A DNA stretch of 64,000 bases. Origin: Thermodesulfovibrio aggregans. GTDB lineage: Bacteria; Nitrospirota; Thermodesulfovibrionia; Thermodesulfovibrionales; Thermodesulfovibrionaceae. Shown here in pieces: positions 53,097 to 63,031 of the stretch. A program made the translations under genes and the position numbers. The notes under the pieces were generated by a model. The model saw only the letters and a list, made by a program, of their open reading frames with translations, searched no databases and was not told where the DNA came from. Location of the stretch: the NCBI RefSeq assembly GCF_001514535.1, contig NZ_BCNO01000002.1:339721-403720 (forward strand). The letters run 5' to 3'. The stretch's first letter is position 1, and each line of letters begins with the position of its first letter.

Positions 53097-53633
53097 GTGT
53101 TTGATCTTTTCAAGCAAAAAGCAGAGGCAATAAATGCAGAAGTTCACAAATTTAGCAGTAAAGCAGAGGCTCTTGATTTCATAAAGGATTTCATAAAACA
53201 GAATACTCCGAATAAGATTTCAAAGGGAGTTGTATGGTGTGATTCCGAGTTCCTTGAAGGAGTTGATAAAGATACATTACAAAAAGAACTGCCCCAGATT
53301 GAATTTAATATAGATCTCAATTCAGCAGCATCAGCAAAGATTGGGATAAATCAGGTGGATTTTGGAGTGGCAGAGACAGGAAGCCTTGTTGAAATATCAG
53401 AGAATATCTCAAAGAGGCTCTGTTCCACATTACCTGAAATTCATATAGCAGTACTTCCAATGAGAAAAATTCTACCTGATATGGAATCATTGTTTAGACA
53501 AATAGAAATCAATAAAATTCCTTACATGACAGTAATAAGCGGACCTAGCAGAACCGCTGACATAGAAAGAGTTCTTACAATCGGAGTACACGGACCTGAA
53601 AGGGTTATTATCCTTTGTGTTGATAACTTTTAG
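53097..53633 (+). CDS. lutC: LutC-like LUD-domain protein
   Basis: I choose GTG 53097 preceded by AGGAGGGAT (178 residues); the frame is open upstream but inside the preceding gene. The LUD domain shows GINQVDFGVAETGSLVEIS, STLPEIHIAVLPMRKILPD, VISGPSRTADIERVLTIGVHGPE. LutC is one of three proteins needed for L-lactate oxidation to pyruvate through LutABC. It lies between the GlcF-like gene and the LutB/LutA-like fusion. Confidence 0.92.
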   Translation: MFDLFKQKAEAINAEVHKFSSKAEALDFIKDFIKQNTPNKISKGVVWCDSEFLEGVDKDTLQKELPQIEFNIDLNSAASAKIGINQVDFGVAETGSLVEISENISKRLCSTLPEIHIAVLPMRKILPDMESLFRQIEINKIPYMTVISGPSRTADIERVLTIGVHGPERVIILCVDNF

Positions 53634-53643
53634 GAGGTCATAG

Positions 53644-55764
53644 ATGATTAGAGAAGAGATAAAAAAGGCTTTATCAAATGCAAATTTAGGAGGGGCATTA
53701 ACGAGGTTTTCAGAAGCCTATGCTGTAAGTAGAGCCCGAGCCTATGAAGGACTTGATTTTGAACAGCTAAGAGAAAAAATAGCCTCTGCAAAAGCCTATG
53801 TTGCTGAGCATCTTGATGAAGTTGTGCAGACATTTATAAAGGCAGCTCAGGCAAATGGAGCAAAGGTTTTCTACACAAAAAGCCCTGATGAAGTGAGAAA
53901 CTACATAATTGAACTGGCAAAGAAAAACAATGTAAAAAGCATTGTTAAATCAAAATCAATGGCAACAGAGGAGATACATTTAAATAAATATCTCAAAGAA
54001 CAGGGAATTGAGGTAGATGAAACAGACCTTGGTGAATGGATAATTCAGCTTGCCGGGCAGAGACCTTCTCACATGGTACTTCCTGCAATACATCTTACAA
54101 GGTACGATGTTTCTGAGGTTTTTACTAAAAAAGTTGAACCTGTTGAGCCAGATATTGCCCAGATGGTTAAATTTGCTAGAAAACATTTGAGAAGAAAATT
54201 TCTTGCTGCCGATATGGGTATTACAGGAGCAAATATAGCTATTGCAGAAACAGGAACACTCGTTATATTCACCAATGAAGGCAATGCCCGTTTGACAATG
54301 GCTTTACCTAAAATTCATGTTGCTGTTGTAGGAGTTGAAAAGCTCGTTGCTAAAGTTGAAGATATATTCCCAATTATAAAAGCTCTTCCAAGAAGTGCAA
54401 CAGCCCAGCTGATAACAAGTTACATATCTTTTGTAACAAGACCCTATATACACATAGATGGCTCACAAAAGGAGTTTCATATAATACTTTTTGACAATAA
54501 CCGCAGTGCCATAGCAAAAGACCCTGTTTTCAAACAAACTCTACAATGCATACGTTGCGCTTCATGCCTCAATGTATGTCCTGTATTCAGGCTCATTGGT
54601 GGACATGTATTTGGAAAAGTCTATACAGGCGGGATTGGAACGATTCTTACTGCATGGACAGAAGGACTTAAGGCATCTAAAGATATTCAGGGTCTTTGCA
54701 TTCAATGTGGAAACTGCGTAAAAGTCTGCCCGGGTAAGATAAACATTCCTGAACTTATTCTTGAAATAAGGAAAAGACTTGCAAAAGAAGAAGGATTAAG
54801 CTTTACAACAAAGGCAATTTACTCTGTTGTTAACAATAGAAAACTATTTCATTCAATACTCAGGGCAGCATCAAAGCTTCAGAAACCCTTTGAAAAGAGT
54901 GGATTTATAAGACATCTACCCTTCTTCTTGTCTGAGTTAACTCAGGAAAGAAGTTTGCCTGCAATTGCTGATGTTCCATTTAGAGATAGATTTAAAAAGA
55001 TTGAGCAACCCAGATCTCAAAAGAAAGCAGTATTTTTTGCAGGTTGCCTTATTGATTTCGCCTATCCTGAAATTGGAGAAGCTCTTGTTAAACTGCTTAA
55101 TGCTGCAGGCATAGAGGTAGTATTTCCAGAGGAACAGACCTGTTGTGGTGCACCTGCAAGATACTCAGGTGTGATGGATGTGGCAGCAAACAACTCAAAA
55201 CAAAATGTAGAGGCACTTTTAAGTATGGATGCAGATTATGTTGTATCTGCCTGTCCAACATGTACTGTGGCACTAAAGAAGCAGTTTATTAAAGATCTGA
55301 AAGAGCAAAACTACGGTGAAGAAATAATTAAAAAAGCGGAAAAACTTTCAGAGAAAGTAAAGGATGCCTCTGAACTCATAAATAGTCTAATCAAGGAAGG
55401 TAAGATAAAATTTAAAGAATCACCAGAAATAACATTTACCTATCATGACCCCTGTCATTTAATCAGAAGTCTCAACATATCTCAGGAGCCGAGAGAAAGC
55501 CTTCTCACTGCAGGGCTTAAACTTGTTGAAATGTTTGAATCCGATACATGCTGTGGAATGGGTGGAAGTTATTCATTGAAATTCCCTGAAATATCAGGAA
55601 CAATACTCAGAAGAAAGCTTGAAAACATTAAAAAAACTGAAGCTAAACTTGTATGCACAGACTGTCCTGGCTGCGTAATGCAGATAAGAGGAGGTGTTGA
55701 TAAAGAAGGTCTTCAGATAGAGGTAAAACACTCCTTGGAAGTACTTGCAGAAAGAATCAAATAA
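53644..55764 (+). CDS. LutB-LutA-like fusion: LUD domain, 4Fe-4S domain and CCG domains
   Basis: The 706-residue protein combines what are usually two Lut subunits. Residues about 1-300 are a LutB-type LUD domain (KSMATEEIHLNKYL, ITGANIAIAETGTLVIFTNEGN). Two 4Fe-4S motifs follow, CIRCASCLNVCPVF near 301 and CIQCGNCVKVCPGK near 351. The C-terminal third has two CCG domains, TCCGAPARYSG near 499 and TCCGMGGSYS near 635, as in LutA. With LutC it should form an L-lactate:acceptor oxidoreductase. AGGAGG precedes the ATG, 10 nt after lutC. Confidence 0.92.
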   Translation: MIREEIKKALSNANLGGALTRFSEAYAVSRARAYEGLDFEQLREKIASAKAYVAEHLDEVVQTFIKAAQANGAKVFYTKSPDEVRNYIIELAKKNNVKSIVKSKSMATEEIHLNKYLKEQGIEVDETDLGEWIIQLAGQRPSHMVLPAIHLTRYDVSEVFTKKVEPVEPDIAQMVKFARKHLRRKFLAADMGITGANIAIAETGTLVIFTNEGNARLTMALPKIHVAVVGVEKLVAKVEDIFPIIKALPRSATAQLITSYISFVTRPYIHIDGSQKEFHIILFDNNRSAIAKDPVFKQTLQCIRCASCLNVCPVFRLIGGHVFGKVYTGGIGTILTAWTEGLKASKDIQGLCIQCGNCVKVCPGKINIPELILEIRKRLAKEEGLSFTTKAIYSVVNNRKLFHSILRAASKLQKPFEKSGFIRHLPFFLSELTQERSLPAIADVPFRDRFKKIEQPRSQKKAVFFAGCLIDFAYPEIGEALVKLLNAAGIEVVFPEEQTCCGAPARYSGVMDVAANNSKQNVEALLSMDADYVVSACPTCTVALKKQFIKDLKEQNYGEEIIKKAEKLSEKVKDASELINSLIKEGKIKFKESPEITFTYHDPCHLIRSLNISQEPRESLLTAGLKLVEMFESDTCCGMGGSYSLKFPEISGTILRRKLENIKKTEAKLVCTDCPGCVMQIRGGVDKEGLQIEVKHSLEVLAERIK

Positions 55765-55794
55765 TAGATTCATTACGTAGCGTGAGGAGGGATA

Positions 55795-57012
<1,218 letters not shown>

Positions 57013-57020
57013 GAGGAAAT

Positions 57021-57443
57021 ATGAATAAAACTTTTTCTGTAAAAAGAATAATTCAGGGCAGACTTTTCAAAGGTGATGAAATCGTATCAACAATTACAAA
57101 GTTTTTAAAAGAAAATTCAATAACTTCCGGGCTAATTAGCGGAATAGGAGCTGTAAAAAAAGCCAAAATTGGTTATTATAACCAAAGCGAAAAGAAGTAC
57201 ATTTCTCAGGAATTTAATGAACCAATGGAAATACTCTCACTAAAAGGCAACATCTCAATAAAAGATGGTGAACCTTTCCTGCATCTACACATTGTTCTTT
57301 CAAAGGAAGACTTTACATGCATTGGAGGACATCTTTATGAGGCAGAGGTTTTTGCTTTTGAGTTTGAGATTGTTGAATTTGAAGGTAATTCATTCCAACG
57401 GGGATTTGATGAAGACACAGGACTGTTTCTATGGAAAAACTAA
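57021..57443 (+). CDS. PPC/DUF296-domain protein
   Basis: The 140-residue protein matches the PPC fold of AT-hook-associated and stand-alone bacterial DUF296 proteins: FLKENSITSGLISGIGAVKKA, EILSLKGNISIKDGEPFLHLH with the conserved histidine pair, and GGHLYEAEVFAFEFEIVEFEG. AGGAGG precedes the ATG, 8 nt after the chemoreceptor stop. Bacterial members form trimers and may bind DNA or ligands; the role is not established. Confidence 0.88.
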   Translation: MNKTFSVKRIIQGRLFKGDEIVSTITKFLKENSITSGLISGIGAVKKAKIGYYNQSEKKYISQEFNEPMEILSLKGNISIKDGEPFLHLHIVLSKEDFTCIGGHLYEAEVFAFEFEIVEFEGNSFQRGFDEDTGLFLWKN

Positions 57444-58357
57444 CTTAGCATCTCTTCGAGAGTGACTTTGACACATTCTGAAAGAGACTGAAGATTATAG
57501 CCACCTTCAAGAACAAATATCTTGGGTGCATAGGAAGACCTGAGAATGCTTCTAATTATACTTCTTACTCCTTCGGTTGTAACATTTATATAGCTCATGG
57601 GATCATCTTTATGCATGTCATAGCCTGCTGATACAAGTATTAGTTCAGGCTTTGTCTCTCTTATTTTCTGTGGCAGTATATCCTGAAAAACTGTCAAATA
57701 TTCTTTTGTGCCTGAACCGGACCTTAAAGGTACATTGTAAGTACATCCTTCTCCTGCACCCCTTCCTATTTCAAGTTCTCTACCTGTGCCAGGATAAAAA
57801 GGAAATTGATGGGAACTAAAGTAAAAAACAGAGCAGTCATCTTCAAATATATGCTGAGTTCCATTACCATGATGAACATCAATGTCAACTATAAAAATCT
57901 TTTTAATTCCCTTTGTCTTTGCATAGGCTGCACCAACAGCAACATTGTTAAAAATACAAAATCCCATTGCACTATCTATCTCAGCATGATGACCCGGGGG
58001 TCTTACTGCACAGAAGGCACCTTCAAAATCTTTATTTAAAACTCCATCAATAGCATCAAGAACAGCACCTACTGCATAGCAGGCAACTTCATAAGTATGT
58101 TCACAAAGATATGTGTCAGGGTCTAAATAGCCGGGAAGAGATTTTTTTATTTTTTCAATATAGTGAGGTTCGTGAACCAAAGCCAATTCTTTCTCTGTTG
58201 CTTTTCTTGGTTTGATATGAATCAGTTTATCCCAAAGTTCTTCTTTTTTCAGATTGTTGACTATGGCAATAAGTCTTTCTTTTGATTCAGGATGGTCTGC
58301 AGGAGTATCATGTTTTAAGAAGATGTCATCGTATATGAAAGCAATTTTTTTATTCAT
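57440..58357 (-). CDS. Histone-deacetylase-family amidohydrolase (acetoin utilisation/APAH-like)
   Basis: The 305-residue protein has the zinc-dependent deacetylase fold: HPESKERLIAI, RPPGHHAEIDSAMGFCIFNN with the catalytic His pair, IVDIDVHHGNGTQHIFEDD with metal Asp and His, FYPGTG and LILVSAGYDMHKDDP with the second metal Asp. Substrates could be acetylated polyamines or protein lysines. It converges with the PPC gene (4-nt overlap); its 5' side borders the IS256 copy 51 nt away. Confidence 0.92.
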   Translation of the reverse strand: MNKKIAFIYDDIFLKHDTPADHPESKERLIAIVNNLKKEELWDKLIHIKPRKATEKELALVHEPHYIEKIKKSLPGYLDPDTYLCEHTYEVACYAVGAVLDAIDGVLNKDFEGAFCAVRPPGHHAEIDSAMGFCIFNNVAVGAAYAKTKGIKKIFIVDIDVHHGNGTQHIFEDDCSVFYFSSHQFPFYPGTGRELEIGRGAGEGCTYNVPLRSGSGTKEYLTVFQDILPQKIRETKPELILVSAGYDMHKDDPMSYINVTTEGVRSIIRSILRSSYAPKIFVLEGGYNLQSLSECVKVTLEEMLS

Positions 58358-58408
58358 AAATAATGATATATGCTTATCTTTATGAAAGTCAAGAATAACA
58401 CTATTAAA

Positions 58409-59298
58409 GGTAGTGTAAAATTTTTTATGTGTAAAATTGACAGAGCAATAAAAGAGGGTGTATCCTCCATTAATTTAACCAAAAATCAAACAAAGAAAGG
58501 AGGAATACACCCATGAAAGAAAAACCTTTAACTAATTTAAGATTACCAGATTTATGGAAAGAATTCAACAGTAATTTTAATGAATCCTTCTGGGAAGAAT
58601 TTGAACAAAAAATGAAGTTAATGAAGAAAAAGTTTATTGAATTAGCATTACAAGAGGAGATAACAGCACTTACAGGGGCTCAAAAATATGAAAGAACCCC
58701 AGAGAGAGTTTACCGTAGGAATGGATACTGGAAGAGATACATAATCCTGAAAGATGGAAAACTTCAGATTAACATGCCCAGACTAAGAGAGACAGGTTTT
58801 CAAAGTAAGATAATTCCCAGATACATAAGAAGGCAAAGCCAGATAGATGAGATACTAAAGCAGATATTTATTTATGGAGCATCAACACGACTTACAGCTA
58901 AAGCCTTAAAACCACTTATTGGAGAAGTATCAGCTCAAACAATATCAAACATAGCAAAAAGTCTTGATGAGGATGTAAAGAAATTTCATCGAAGAGAAAT
59001 TTTCAGTTATGGGAGAGCAAGTGGGGCAGACTTTATCCTAAAGCAGCAGAGTGTATAAGGAAGAACTGGGAGCAATTGACAGCTTTTTACAAGACACCTA
59101 AGGCATTATGGAAGAAGTTAAGGACAACAAACATAATAGAGAGGGCATTTAGGGAAGTAAGGCGAAGAACGAGAACTATGAGTTGTTTTAATAATGTTGA
59201 AAGTATTGAAAGAATAGTTTTTGCAGTGATAAGCCATTTAAACGAAAAATGGAGGAATACACCTATTTATGAATTTACACAAAGTTATTGACATTACC
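58409..59298 (+). mobile_element. Internally deleted IS256-family element with intact ends and 9-bp target duplication
   Basis: The left end GGTAGTGTAAAATTTTTTAT and right end (minus strand) GGTAATGTCAATAACTTTGT are imperfect inverted repeats that also share GTGTAAA further in. Both ends are flanked by ACTATTAAA (58400-58408 and 59299-59307), a 9-bp target duplication. The element is 890 bp, several hundred shorter than a complete IS256-type copy because the transposase centre is missing. It lies 51 bp upstream of the deacetylase-like gene. Confidence 0.9.
58513..59291 (+). pseudogene. IS256-family transposase, internal deletion and frameshift
   Basis: The N-terminal part (58513 to about 59010) has EEITALTGAQKYERTPER, RRNGYWKRYIILKDGKLQI and IPRYIRRQSQIDEI, the usual mutator/IS256 N-terminus. 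At about 59015-59040 the sequence jumps to the C-terminal region in another frame: RLYPKAAECIRKNWEQL, then TTNIIERAFREVRRRTRTM with the last catalytic Glu. The central segment with the two catalytic Asp residues is absent, so the protein cannot be active. A full-length copy elsewhere could still mobilise the element. Confidence 0.88.
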
Positions 59299-59463
59299 AC
59301 TATTAAAAATAGGCTTAAGACTGAAATTAAGCCGGTCTTTTAAAATGTGTTTAGTAAAGATGATAAAATAGTGGTAAGCGGTAATGATGTTCTTGCAAAA
59401 AAAGCTTTTACAGATTAGACCAAGAGAAGAGCTTTGAACAAAAAATAAAAGGGGATAAAAGAG

Positions 59464-59823
59464 ATGGGATCATCAAAATCAAATGAATACGAAGAGCTGC
59501 TTAGAGACTGGGAGCGGGCCATAGACCCAGAAGAAGACATGGATTATGCGTTTTTTTATCATACTGCACCAGCCTGGCTCGTAGTTAGGGATAGGATTCA
59601 TGAGCTTGGGCTTGATGAGGACGAAAGAGTGAAAGAGCTGGATAAAAAGGCTATCATAAATGCTATAAAAAGTGATGCTGATATGCCCCATCAGAGGGAT
59701 TATGAAGACCTCAAAAGGTGGTGGTGGCATTTTGAGAAGATTGCTGACGGAAGTTACCCAGCTGAGCTTCTTCCTGAGCATTTGAGAGAGGTCTATGTAA
59801 AAGCCCTTAGAGGCGATTTTTGA
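59464..59823 (+). CDS. Small acidic hypothetical protein
   Basis: The 119-residue product is rich in Asp, Glu and Trp (LRDWERAIDPEEDMDYAFFYH, YEDLKRWWWHFEKIADG). No family recognised and no signal peptide. A good ribosome site (AAAGGGG) lies 9 nt upstream. It is in the accessory stretch between the IS256 copy and the CRISPR array. Confidence 0.6.
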   Translation: MGSSKSNEYEELLRDWERAIDPEEDMDYAFFYHTAPAWLVVRDRIHELGLDEDERVKELDKKAIINAIKSDADMPHQRDYEDLKRWWWHFEKIADGSYPAELLPEHLREVYVKALRGDF

Positions 59824-59950
59824 TGAGATTGATTATTTTATTTTGTATTTCCATATTTGTTGCGAGGGAACATGAAATCAGTGCACTGGTAAGAGTGACA
59901 AATGCGAGACTCATTACAGGCAGAAGCACTTGATAGGTATTTATAACAAT

Positions 59951-60169
59951 TTATGGAAGATACCTAAGTCTTTCTTTGAGAAGTTTTTTAAGCCTTTTTC
60001 TTTCTCTATGTTTTTTAATGTACTTTTGCAAAGCAGATTTGCCAAAGAAGTAAATAAAAAAACACGCTGTAATTATTGGTATTATGATTAATACCAATCC
60101 ACCAATTACGTACCCGACTAAAATGCTCAGTAACATAACGATAATAAAGGGCATCTTTAAGAATAACAT
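59951..60169 (-). CDS. Possible small membrane protein
   Basis: The 72-residue frame has two hydrophobic segments (MPFIIVMLLSILVGYVIGG and LVLIIIPIITACFFIYFFG) and a strongly basic tail (KKHRERKRLKKLLKERL). This is the composition expected of a small inner-membrane protein. No clear ribosome site is seen, and an internal ATG at 60154 is an alternative start. No family recognised. Confidence 0.4.
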   Translation of the reverse strand: MLFLKMPFIIVMLLSILVGYVIGGLVLIIIPIITACFFIYFFGKSALQKYIKKHRERKRLKKLLKERLRYLP

Positions 60170-60559
60170 AATTTAAACACAGTTGCCATACAACTTGAGC
60201 CTTTAATTTTTCAAATATTAGTTAGCACTCTCAAAATCTTGGACTTTGAATTTCTCGAAATAAAGCCCTCGACTCCAATGGCGGCATGGATTCGGAAAAT
60301 TGATGTCATGAGAATTGATGTCATGAGAATTGATGTCCTGAGACTATTAGTACTTGAGATTTGAGAGTTTTTTAGCTTTAAATTTTTTATCAGTGATTTT
60401 GATTTTTTATTGTCACTCAACGGTCTTAGCAAACTCTATCTTGATATTTGAAGTTTACATTTTGTGTTTTCAGAGTGTTGCAAAATCTTCTAAAATGTGA
60501 TTCTAAAAGGTGGGCTATAGAATGTCGCTTAGTATTTTGCAGGCTCTATCAATTTCAGC
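60170..60559. other. 390-nt stretch without a convincing gene; three tandem 15-bp repeats
   Basis: The only internal structure I see is a tandem triplication of AATTGATGTCATGAG at 60298-60312, 60313-60327 and 60328-60342 (the third with one change, CCTGAG). A 73-codon minus-strand frame (60211-60432) runs through these repeats and has no family similarity or ribosome site. No promoter, RNA or IS ends are clear. Confidence 0.5.
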
Positions 60560-60826
60560 TTAATGTTCATCACTTGGAATTATATCGCCAAAGTAATCTC
60601 TAACTATTGCTTGGCGTTCAGCTCTTTCATCGAATGCCTTTTTAAGATATCTCTTTGCTCTGATATAACCCTTCCTTCCCATGAATAAATAAAAAAGATC
60701 AAGAGTTGCAGTTTTGGCAGGATTCTTTAGTCGAGAGAGAATTTCAAAATATTCTTCTTTCGTATCACTTCTTGCCTCCTCTGGTGTGGGATCGTAATCA
60801 AATATGGTTTTAATTTCTCCAGTCAC
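60560..60826 (-). CDS. Small hypothetical protein
   Basis: The 88-residue product starts at GTG and is charged and helical (DYDPTPEEARSDTKEEYFEI, KGYIRAKRYLKKAFDERAE). No family recognised; ribosome site weak. It lies downstream of the CRISPR array in the direction of pre-crRNA transcription. Confidence 0.5.
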   Translation of the reverse strand: MTGEIKTIFDYDPTPEEARSDTKEEYFEILSRLKNPAKTATLDLFYLFMGRKGYIRAKRYLKKAFDERAERQAIVRDYFGDIIPSDEH

Positions 60827-61003
60827 CTTATTTTGCTCTTTGATTTTTTGCCTTTTTTTCGCTTTTATTTTATGACATAAATTTTTTAAGCTCCTATCAA
60901 TTGCTTCTGGATTTTTCCGTTCAATTAAGCTCGCTTGGCTTTTATTTTTTAGTATATTAGTTCTTAATTACTCACAGGAAAGCTTGCCTGAAAAATTTTT
61001 AAC

Positions 61004-61258
61004 TTATAAGTATTCCTCAAACTTAATCCCCCTATCCCCAGGGTAGGAGTTTTTGTGGTCATTTTTATCTGACCATATCTCATCAGGAATCTCATCAAAA
61101 GCATCGCATCTTTTGATGTCATAGAATGTCCACGCTTCTTCATCAAAATACTTGCATTCAAAACATGGCGGTTCATAAAAATGAGTAAAAAGAAACATTA
61201 AGCGCTTGGACTGAAAATAATCCCCATCCACAAATGTTCCTGGATCTGGTCTTGGCAT
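61004..61258 (-). CDS. Small cysteine-containing conserved-type protein next to the CRISPR array
   Basis: The 84-residue product has a strong AAAGGAGG ribosome site 7 nt upstream. The central part reads CFECKYFDEEAW, then RCDAFDEIPDEIW and YPGDRGIKFEEY. This resembles a widespread family of small proteins with a CxxC-(Y/F) pair, a C-x-A-F-x-x-I-P-x-E-I segment and a terminal GD-x-GI-x-FE. Their function is unknown to me. The start is 27 nt from the degenerate end of the array, so array read-through would enter the gene in the sense direction. Confidence 0.65.
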   Translation of the reverse strand: MPRPDPGTFVDGDYFQSKRLMFLFTHFYEPPCFECKYFDEEAWTFYDIKRCDAFDEIPDEIWSDKNDHKNSYPGDRGIKFEEYL

Positions 61259-62929
61259 TTTTTAAGCCTCCTTTAAATAGGCTATTTTCAATCCTCATAG
61301 GTAGGCTCGCAACGGGTGCAATGGCAGAAGGGGGTCGTAGATTAGCAGGTTTCAATTCCTCATAGGTAGGCTCGCAACGTGAACCCGAACATTGGCTCTC
61401 GCTTCGCCTGTGACCCGTTTCAATTCCTCATAGGTAGGCTCGCAACCAAGAGTGTTGCCTTTTTTTGTTTTCATTACTCTTTGTTTCAATTCCTCATAGG
61501 TAGGCTCGCAACTGCAGAGCATGCAGTCATAGAAGGGAAACCCAGATTGGTTTCAATTCCTCATAGGTAGGCTCGCAACTGATTAGAACCAGTTAAAGTA
61601 TTACTTGAAGTTTGATGTTTCAATTCCTCATAGGTAGGCTCGCAACGTTATTATTTTTTTCATTTTACCCCCACTATAATTGCGTTTCAATTCCTCATAG
61701 GTAGGCTCGCAACAAAAACCCTGGAACAACCCCATTTTGCGTTATCAAATGTTTCAATTCCTCATAGGTAGGCTCGCAACGCCGATTATCCCAGTTTTGC
61801 CTTCAGGTATAAAGCGTTTCAATTCCTCATAGGTAGGCTCGCAACTGTTTCTATTATTACGCGCCTGATGTAATTGATGTTCCGTTTCAATTCCTCATAG
61901 GTAGGCTCGCAACTGCTAACCTATCAGAAAGCCAATATTCAGTGCAATAGTTTCAATTCCTCATAGGTAGGCTCGCAACTCAAAAATATACCCAAAAGCA
62001 CCAACGGAACAAAAAAGTTTCAATTCCTCATAGGTAGGCTCGCAACCATCATATCGTTGATGCAAAAATGAACGCTTGCAGTTCGGTTTCAATTCCTCAT
62101 AGGTAGGCTCGCAACTTGTTCAGGATTGAGCATAAGCTTTTTGGTGATGAGTGTTTCAATTCCTCATAGGTAGGCTCGCAACTTATTACTTTATTTATAA
62201 TATCAAGAAGTTTTTTATTGTTTCAATTCCTCATAGGTAGGCTCGCAACGCAAATAACGGCTGGACCCCAGAAAGAAGTCCAGCCAGTTTCAATTCCTCA
62301 TAGGTAGGCTCGCAACTTCTTAAGAACATCAACTTTATATAGACCCTGCTTGGTTTCAATTCCTCATAGGTAGGCTCGCAACCCCACTACAATCGCAGTA
62401 ATATGAATCACTAGAATAAGTTTCAATTCCTCATAGGTAGGCTCGCAACTTTACCATTTATATCGCAAAAATATGTTTTAGATAAGTTTCAATTCCTCAT
62501 AGGTAGGCTCGCAACGTTGGTTGAGGATGCGATAGGTGGTGCGGAGTTGGAGTTTCAATTCCTCATAGGTAGGCTCGCAACCTGTATGTATATCTGATGA
62601 GTGTTATTTTTATGTGTGTTTCAATTCCTCATAGGTAGGCTCGCAACTTATATATACTGCATACAGCGAAGCAAACTGAAAAAGTTTCAATTCCTCATAG
62701 GTAGGCTCGCAACAAGTAATTCTTGAGGTTTTTCAGACCCCCCTTCAAGGTTTCAATTCCTCATAGGTAGGCTCGCAACGAGAAAGCTATGGAAGTGTTG
62801 GAGGAGTTTTTTGGGGTTTCAATTCCTCATAGGTAGGCTCGCAACTTTAAATTCAACAGGTGCATACTGATACGCTTCTTTGTGTTTCAATTCCTCATAG
62901 GTAGGCTCGCAACTTAAAATGTGGTATAG

Positions 62930-62938
62930 TGGTATAAT
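62930..62938 (+). promoter_or_regulatory. Extended -10 box inside the long CRISPR 'spacer'
   Basis: TGGTATAAT is identical to the boxes before hpt and the CARF-HEPN gene in this window. It would start transcription at about 62945, exactly where the folded segment begins. A -35 hexamer is not evident; extended -10 promoters can function without one. Confidence 0.55.
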
Positions 62939-62944
62939 ATATAT

Positions 62945-63031
62945 AAGCAACAGGCCAGGCTGGCTGAACCTTCTGCTGTTAAAGCGGAAGATGAGTTCAT
63001 GGAGGTTGCCATCTCCACTGTTGCTTTTTTT
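62945..63031 (+). ncRNA. Candidate small structured RNA with four-way junction and T7 terminator, embedded in the CRISPR array
   Basis: Bases 62945-63026 fold with no unpaired junction base. P1 is AAGCAACAG/CTGTTGCTT (62945-62953 with 63018-63026). P2 is GCCA/TGGC (62954-62964). P3 is TGAAC/GTTCA plus CTTCTGCT/AGCGGAAG with an ATGA bulge (62965-62999). P4 is TGGAGGT/ATCTCCA (63000-63017). That is 33 pairs using 66 of 82 bases. T7 follows at 63025-63031. The two G-U pairs (62974-62986 and 63005-63012) would be A-C mismatches on the other strand, so the plus strand is the likely functional sense, antisense to pre-crRNA. It is not a tRNA. No known family recognised. Confidence 0.6.

Noticed and set aside
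60211..60432. 73-codon minus-strand ORF
   Set aside because: It depends on the tandem 15-bp repeats, lacks a ribosome site and resembles no protein.
62945..63026. The cloverleaf fold as a tRNA or tRNA-like gene
   Set aside because: The closing helix is 9 bp, there is no TTCRA-type T loop, no U33 equivalent in the second arm and a 13-bp bulged arm; the geometry is not that of a tRNA.
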